Of a stretch of DNA of 39,679 nucleotides, positions 35,851-39,679 are shown piece after piece; position 1 is the stretch's first letter; every line of letters starts with the position of its first letter. The position numbers and the translations under genes were made by a program. The notes under the pieces were generated by a model. The model saw only the letters and a list, made by a program, of their open reading frames with translations, was not told the origin of the DNA and did no database searches. The DNA comes from an uncultured Ruminococcus sp. (GTDB lineage Bacteria > Bacillota > Clostridia > Oscillospirales > Acutalibacteraceae), in assembly GCA_905235715.1 (NCBI GenBank), contig CAJONB010000005.1, positions 1 to 39,679 on the forward strand. Direction: 5' to 3'.

Positions 35851-35879
35851 ATTATACCAAATTTTCATAAAAAGCACAA
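35851..35879 (-). promoter_or_regulatory. Promoter of the eight-gene GTPase/VWA/protease operon
   Basis: On the minus strand: TTGTGC (35879-35874), a 17-base spacer and TATAAT (35856-35851). The predicted leader is about 125 bases. Within it, GTCAGA occurs twice close together (35755-35760 and 35763-35768), with GGTC and GACC flanks, a possible operator. Confidence 0.72.
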
Positions 35880-35948
35880 GGCTTTATTTACTATGGGTAC
35901 AAGTCAAATTTGACAAATTTTATTTACTTGCATTGGTGATAATGCTAA

Positions 35949-36268
35949 AGCCGTCAGAGGCACAAAAAAATTGATGTTCAATCTGATGTTCGACACAGGT
36001 ATTACAATAAAGACATTGAAGATTTAATCTTCAAGCTAGCTAAATGTGCGGTTATTTCTCAAATGGGCAACGAATACGCTGATGTATTAAACAGGATTGC
36101 TAGTACAACCTCAAGCACAGAAATGAGAGAGGCTTGCCAAGAAGTTGCCAATATTTGTGAGGGGGTTTAGGATGAAGCAACAATTTTTGCTGTGTTCTCT
36201 TCAAAGACGGTTACGTCAAGAAAGACAACACGAAATTGGAAGGTCTGACGGACGCCTTCAATCTGTAA
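35949..36268 (+). pseudogene. Remnant of an unrecognised coding gene
   Basis: An open stretch without a start codon at 35949-36170 reads KKIDVQSDVRHRYYNKDIED and continues through LIFKLAKCAVISQMGNEYAD, with plausible protein composition, to a TAG. After the stop, DEATIFAVF and then, one frame over, FKDGYVKKDNTKLEGLTDAF end at TAA 36268. The broken frames and missing 5' end suggest a decayed gene. Family not recognised. Confidence 0.4.
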
Positions 36269-36410
36269 TCAAAATAAGTTTTTCTAACCGGATAAATGGG
36301 TTATAATAGAATTAAGGTTATCCTATGAATTGTGATATACTGAGATACGGCGGAATACTTACCGGCATACGTATATGATCTTTACATGCTTTTGTCTCAA
36401 TTGTTTCTAC

Positions 36411-36623
36411 CGGGTGAGATGGAATATGCACGGCATCTACGGCGCGGGAAAATCACTCGACGAGACCTTCGGTCTGATTGAAACAATCGAGAAAGCGGCG
36501 CAGATCTATATGCTCACCGCCCACCTCCCGCGCCTCAACACCATCAAGGACGAGGATATGGTCGAGCTGGCGGAATACTTCGGCATGGAATACCGCAAAG
36601 ACTTTCTGAATTTATCGTATTAA
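36411..36623 (+). pseudogene. rhaD: 3' remnant of rhamnulose-1-phosphate aldolase
   Basis: About 70 codons match the C-terminal end of RhaD-type class II aldolases: the MHGIYGAGKSLDETFGLIET block with the metal-site His, then EKAAQIYMLT and a typical end. The enzyme cleaves L-rhamnulose-1-phosphate to DHAP and lactaldehyde. More than three quarters of the gene (about 270 residues normally) is missing, with no homologous sequence directly upstream. An ATG at 36375 opens the frame but gives a non-family leader. A decayed fragment, not a working gene. Confidence 0.75.
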
Positions 36624-36639
36624 TTTGTATACAAGAGGC

Positions 36640-37005
36640 TGTCGCGCTAAGACACCCCCAAAACTAAACCGGGCAGTCCGAAAGGGTTGCCCGGTCAGTG
36701 CTTGTGCGCTCGGCACGAGCGATAACTGGGTGGTGGAAGTCCACTGCGGGCTCGGTAGCAGGAACCGCTAGCCGAAGGCAAGGGTGTGCGCCGCGAGGCG
36801 GAATCTGAAGGAAGCCGGGTTGAGGGGTTAAAAGTTCCCCGATGGGCAAAATCTCGGGCTGACGTACAGAAACCACATATAAGGCTGTGTAAGGCGGGCG
36901 ACTCTGCAAGACAAGAGAAAGTCCAATGCTGCCCGAACCTTATACAGTAGATGTGGCAGTCATACTACAACGCTCATAATTCAATACTTGGGAACTCATA
37001 CTTTA
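36640..37005 (+). mobile_element. Truncated group II intron (5' ribozyme part, no reverse transcriptase)
   Basis: Conserved intron RNA words are present in order: GGGCAGTCCGAAAGGGTTGC (hairpin), GTGCGCTCGGCACGAGCGAT, GGAAGTCCACTGCGGGCT, GTAGCAGGAACCGCTAGCC, GAAGGCAAGGGTG, GGAATCTGAAGGAAGCC. Text typical of the domain I-IV region follows (GCTGCCCGAACC, GTAGATGTGGCAG). No reverse-transcriptase frame or domain V/VI is seen. The sequence runs into the minus-strand membrane gene at 37015, so the intron is truncated. Both edges are approximate. Confidence 0.85.
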
Positions 37006-37014
37006 AATGTTAAA

Positions 37015-38403
37015 TCAAGACTCATTAGACTTCCTCATCTCTGCGGCGGTCTGACGGGCAAGGAACCTCAGTTCTTCAAGGTCATCTATCTCATCCGCAA
37101 CGATATAAGATGTCTTACGTATGATACGGGTGTTTTTACGGATAAACATATTATCGAGCATCGAGTAGTATCCGCCGGGGGTACTGATTGCATTAAAAGT
37201 GAGTCTGTCTACTCCCGAATCGGTAAGCAGCCAGTCCGCAACACGAACACAGTTTGTGTTAATGCCGAAATAACGCCTAAAGGATCCGTCAACCACCGTA
37301 TAAACCTTACCCCCGACGTCGCGGACAATATTGCTGGCAGGATCATCAAACTGCGATCCGTCTTCTCCTCTTTTGACAGCATGCTCATACTGACTCTCAA
37401 GCGGCTCGCAGTGGCTCAGCATCTCTTCAATATTCTTTTGAACGGCGGCTAACTGCTTATCCGATAAAGAAGCTCCGAAGCCTATAACATACTTTTGCTG
37501 ATAGTCAAGACAGTACTTAAGATAAGGTATCTTCGGAACAATGATAAATGTGCCCTGAGCGACAAAGCCGCCTAAGCTGACCTTACTTGAATCATAGGTG
37601 CCATATGAGTATACCTTGTCCTTAACGGCGAGGTCTACATGACCAAACTTGTTAGTGCCCTGCGTTGTCAGATGTACAAGGATCTCAACATTGACAGTGT
37701 CAAGATCTGTGTCCGGCTTGCGTTCAATCAGCATACCTCCAACAATCTTACCGTCTTTTCTGTTCTTGTTGATCTCTCCTATCATACGAGCGGGCTGGAT
37801 TGCCGTATAGAGATTGGGCAGAGCGAAATGTAATCTTCTGCTGATCCTATCTTCATTAAGGTCGGATTTGGATACCGAAGCGATGAAGTCGCCTAACATG
37901 GTTACAGCGTAAAAAATCATATAGAATCCCGCTATAAGTGACAGGAGCGAAAAGTTTTGGATAGGATGAATGATCAGAAACAGACCAAATGCCAGACAGA
38001 GCACTGCGGAGAATCCGTTTCTGACGGCACCTTTGATTTTGTTTTTTACACAGCTCACGCATATCAACAAACGCATGATACCGAGTATTAAAGAAACAAT
38101 ACCTACCGTAAGGCTTGGTAAGACAGCAATATCGGAGAGTTTATAATTGAGCCCAATCAATCCAAAGCCTGCCAAATAGCAGATTATGACTGTTACCACT
38201 CCGCGAGACAGAGTATTATTTCTCCAACAAGATATCAGCCTGACTGTACCGTATACAATCAACACGGCAGTCACAGCCAGCGCAAATATTATCTCAACGA
38301 CCTCATCAGGCAGTATCATCAATAACAGTCCGCCGAAAAAAAGAAGAATAGCCGACACCAGAGAAGGCCAGGATTTTCGCGCTTTAGACTTGATTATCTG
38401 CAA
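37015..38403 (-). CDS. Membrane protein: HdeD-like helical half plus papain-like-looking C-terminal domain
   Basis: About 462 residues. The first 190 hold six membrane spans in three hairpin pairs, as in HdeD/DUF308 proteins (LVSAILLFFGGLLLMILPDE; SAVLCLAFGLFLIIHPIQ). The C-terminal 260 residues are soluble: FGHVDLAVKDKVYSYG, then about 130 residues later NTNCVRVADWLLTDSG. A His followed much later by an Asn-Cys pair is the order in circularly permuted papain-like and DUF4105-type domains, so a Cys-His peptidase or amidase is possible. Starts considered: the promoter at 38435-38463 rules out upstream codons; TTG at 38403 lies six bases after GAGGTG. Confidence 0.7.
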   Translation of the reverse strand: MQIIKSKARKSWPSLVSAILLFFGGLLLMILPDEVVEIIFALAVTAVLIVYGTVRLISCWRNNTLSRGVVTVIICYLAGFGLIGLNYKLSDIAVLPSLTVGIVSLILGIMRLLICVSCVKNKIKGAVRNGFSAVLCLAFGLFLIIHPIQNFSLLSLIAGFYMIFYAVTMLGDFIASVSKSDLNEDRISRRLHFALPNLYTAIQPARMIGEINKNRKDGKIVGGMLIERKPDTDLDTVNVEILVHLTTQGTNKFGHVDLAVKDKVYSYGTYDSSKVSLGGFVAQGTFIIVPKIPYLKYCLDYQQKYVIGFGASLSDKQLAAVQKNIEEMLSHCEPLESQYEHAVKRGEDGSQFDDPASNIVRDVGGKVYTVVDGSFRRYFGINTNCVRVADWLLTDSGVDRLTFNAISTPGGYYSMLDNMFIRKNTRIIRKTSYIVADEIDDLEELRFLARQTAAEMRKSNES

Positions 38404-38434
38404 AACCATCACCTCATCAGTAAATAACATACAT

Positions 38435-38463
38435 ATTATATCATAAGCCCGAAAATTCGACAA
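38435..38463 (-). promoter_or_regulatory. Promoter of the HdeD-like/papain-like membrane gene
   Basis: Minus strand TTGTCG (38463-38458), spacer 17, TATAAT (38440-38435). It lies about 30 bases before the chosen start codon, giving a very short leader, and shows that the gene is a separate unit from the intron and rhaD fragments. Confidence 0.75.
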
Positions 38464-38584
38464 GTTTTTCGGCTAAAAATAGATCCTGTGGTGCAGCGGC
38501 TGAAGAAGCCGAGCGAACAACGGCTCGTGATGGCTGATTCGGAAACCGCAAACTGAGCGAATTTCTTGTCTTCTGTCGGCAATA

Positions 38585-38620
38585 GGAACTGTCGCAAAAT
38601 AGAAAAATGTCATTTTGTTA
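38585..38620 (+). mobile_element. Probable insertion-sequence end
   Basis: GGAACTGTCGCAAAATAG followed by AAAAATGTCATTTTG resembles the terminal repeats of IS1182-type elements (G-rich start, CTGTCGCAAAAT core). It lies just before a transposase-like scrap. No matching opposite end was found in the window. Confidence 0.45.
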
Positions 38621-38689
38621 TGAGGTGAGATTTGTCAATAGTGAATTCACACAAAAATAAAAAATTTCAAAAATAACATTTATCGAGTT

Positions 38690-38872
38690 GAGAATCTCAA
38701 CTATGATGAAATCGGGGATTATTTCACTTGTCCGAACGGAAAAAAGCGGAATCATACCTATGACGGTAACCTTCGTGATCTGATGAGGGTTAGGTTGCGC
38801 TGTTTCTTTTGTTTGAGAGGGTCTAGCAAATTCATCGACTTTGTTAATCGTTATTGGCACTACGATACATAA
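38690..38872 (+). pseudogene. Transposase fragment, IS1182-like
   Basis: A 60-codon open stretch without a start codon reads ENLNYDEIGDYFTCPNGKKR and continues NHTYDGN. The Y-D-E...F-x-CPNGK pattern is typical of the middle of IS1182/DDE transposases. Both ends of the gene are absent. Between this fragment and 39051 I see no gene. Confidence 0.5.
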
Positions 38873-39051
38873 TTATTGATTGTGCATGCAAAATCGAAAT
38901 CAAGTAATTATTTATCAGCTATAAGGAAAGATGGTGTCATTAAATGAACTGCTAAACAAGGAATAGGACAATGATTTTTTGAAAGATTTTACTGGATATT
39001 CAGAACGAAATATGGTATTGTTTTGAACTAATAAAATGAAAGGAAAGGTGA

Positions 39052-39426
39052 ATGAAAATGCAAAGACAATTACTGACTACAGGAACAACAAGTAAAAATA
39101 AGAAAGGCAGATGGGACGGTTCAGTCTGGTATCTGGACGAATTCGGAGAGAGAAAAAGAAAGTCCTTCTCCGGCAAGACTCAGGCAGAAGTCCAAAACCG
39201 AATCAAGGATTATATAGCGAACTTTAATGAAGAAGTACAGTCGTTAAATGAAACATCCAACTGTCCTCTGAGAGAAGGAATGCAGAATTGGCTTGAAGTG
39301 TTCAAGTATCCTTCGTTACAACGCACCGGTTATGACAGATACGAGGTAACGGCAAAGTATCAGATATACCCATACATCGGCGATAAAGCAATCAGCGACA
39401 TTAAAGGTGGGGGATATATAGAGTAG
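39052..39426 (+). pseudogene. Tyrosine integrase, N-terminal part only
   Basis: 124 residues. An AP2-like DNA-binding domain at about 15-60 (GSVWYLDEFGERKRKSFSGK, then TQAEVQNRIKDYI) precedes the start of a core-binding SAM-like domain (PLREGMQNWLEVFKY; KYQIYPYIGDKAISDI). The frame stops at TAG 39424-39426, before any catalytic residue; intact integrases of this type have about 380 residues. A ribosome binding site (AAGGAAAGG) is still in place. A truncated protein could be made but could not recombine DNA. Confidence 0.8.
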
Positions 39427-39431
39427 CAAAA

Positions 39432-39584
39432 ATGCCTAAAGAAGAGCTGAAAGATCTCCATAACCTCAGACACAACCATGCGGCAAATTTTGACAGTTAT
39501 TCTTGTTTGATTTATCCTTTTAAAGCAATTTTCAGCCTATGTCTTTGTGTAAAATCGCCATTTGAAATAGCAATTCAAATGTGA
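39432..39584 (+). pseudogene. Short piece of the integrase catalytic domain
   Basis: Fifty codons starting MPKEELKDLHNLRHNHAANF. The L-H-x-LRH-x-H-A pattern is the 'HxLRH' box II of tyrosine recombinases, here just after the truncated N-terminal part. This indicates an internal deletion that removed the sequence between the core-binding domain and box II. The rest of the frame does not look like integrase. Confidence 0.5.
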
Positions 39585-39590
39585 TATAAT
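39562..39590 (+). promoter_or_regulatory. Near-consensus promoter before the last gene
   Basis: TTGAAA (39562-39567), spacer 17, TATAAT (39585-39590) with an upstream TG. The leader of about 70 bases contains a possible hairpin (TAGCG...ACCG / CGGT...CGCTA, 39606-39637). Confidence 0.85.
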
Positions 39591-39667
39591 AATAATACAA
39601 CGTGTAGCGTATTGACCGCGTAATTCCGGTTGGCGCTATGCGCTTTTATATTATGGAGGAAAAGACA

Positions 39668-39679
39668 ATGACTCAGCTT
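39668..39679 (+). CDS. Start of an unidentified gene (partial)
   Basis: ATG at 39668 seven bases after a strong GGAGG (39656-39660). Only MTQL is within the window, too little to identify. Confidence 0.7.

Noticed and set aside
36664..36909. Minus-strand open frame of 81 codons in the group II intron
   Set aside because: It is antisense to conserved intron RNA structure and has no protein family features.

Overview
The window looks like chromosomal DNA of a low-to-medium GC gut Firmicute, most likely Clostridia of the Oscillospiraceae/Ruminococcus type. The evidence is a Firmicute-type S10-spc-alpha ribosomal super-operon (zinc-type S14, a KOW-domain gene between map and infA, S4 without a zinc cluster), AGGAGG-rich ribosome binding sites, and a Thr/Pro-linker surface protein with starch-binding-like modules. 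The species is inferred, not proven.

Region 1 (1-14766) is the ribosomal super-operon on the plus strand: rplC (tail), rplD, rplW, rplB, rpsS, rplV, rpsC, rplP, rpmC, rpsQ, rplN, rplX, rplE, rpsZ/rpsN, rpsH, rplF, rplR, rpsE, rpmD, rplO, secY, adk, map, KOW gene, infA, rpmJ, rpsM, rpsK, rpsD, rpoA, rplQ, then a strong terminator. As given, rpsC and rpsE each carry a net frameshift near the 5' end. Both are essential genes, so base errors in the assembly are the likeliest cause. Two copies of a small dispersed hairpin repeat sit inside the operon and a third lies just after it.

Region 2 (14767-20285) holds a short housekeeping series: a cyclase-family hydrolase, an unrecognised lipoprotein with an added C-terminal membrane anchor, a HAD phosphatase, QueH, and a Ca2+/Na+ antiporter-family transporter. 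The transporter is preceded by a clear yybP-ykoY (Mn2+) riboswitch whose closing helix shares bases with an intrinsic terminator.

Region 3 (20286-25403) holds a 220-bp inverted-repeat element, a long AT-rich leader, a 1219-residue wall- or membrane-anchored surface protein, its terminator, a second inverted-repeat element of about 265 bp, and the terminator of the next operon.

Region 4 (25404-35879, minus strand) is the most interesting part: an eight-gene operon with gaps of 0-39 bp, running from a promoter near 35851-35879 to a terminator at 25276-25316. In transcription order it encodes a dynamin-like GTPase, a second P-loop GTPase resembling the 'double-GTPase' conflict-system families, a protein of unknown type, a (KQPKPP)n protein, two paralogous multi-pass membrane VWA proteins, a Sel1-TM-subtilisin protease and a zinc-ribbon/repeat/TM protein. 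Its composition suggests a membrane-spanning, GTP-driven stress or defence system with protease output. That function is inference.

Region 5 (35949-39679) is a graveyard of mobile and decayed DNA: a remnant coding fragment, the 3' end of a rhamnulose-1-phosphate aldolase gene, a truncated group II intron, an intact membrane protein with an HdeD-like half and a papain-like-looking C-terminal half, an IS1182-like transposase scrap with an IS end, and a tyrosine integrase lacking its catalytic middle. The window ends at the first codons of a new gene behind a near-consensus promoter.
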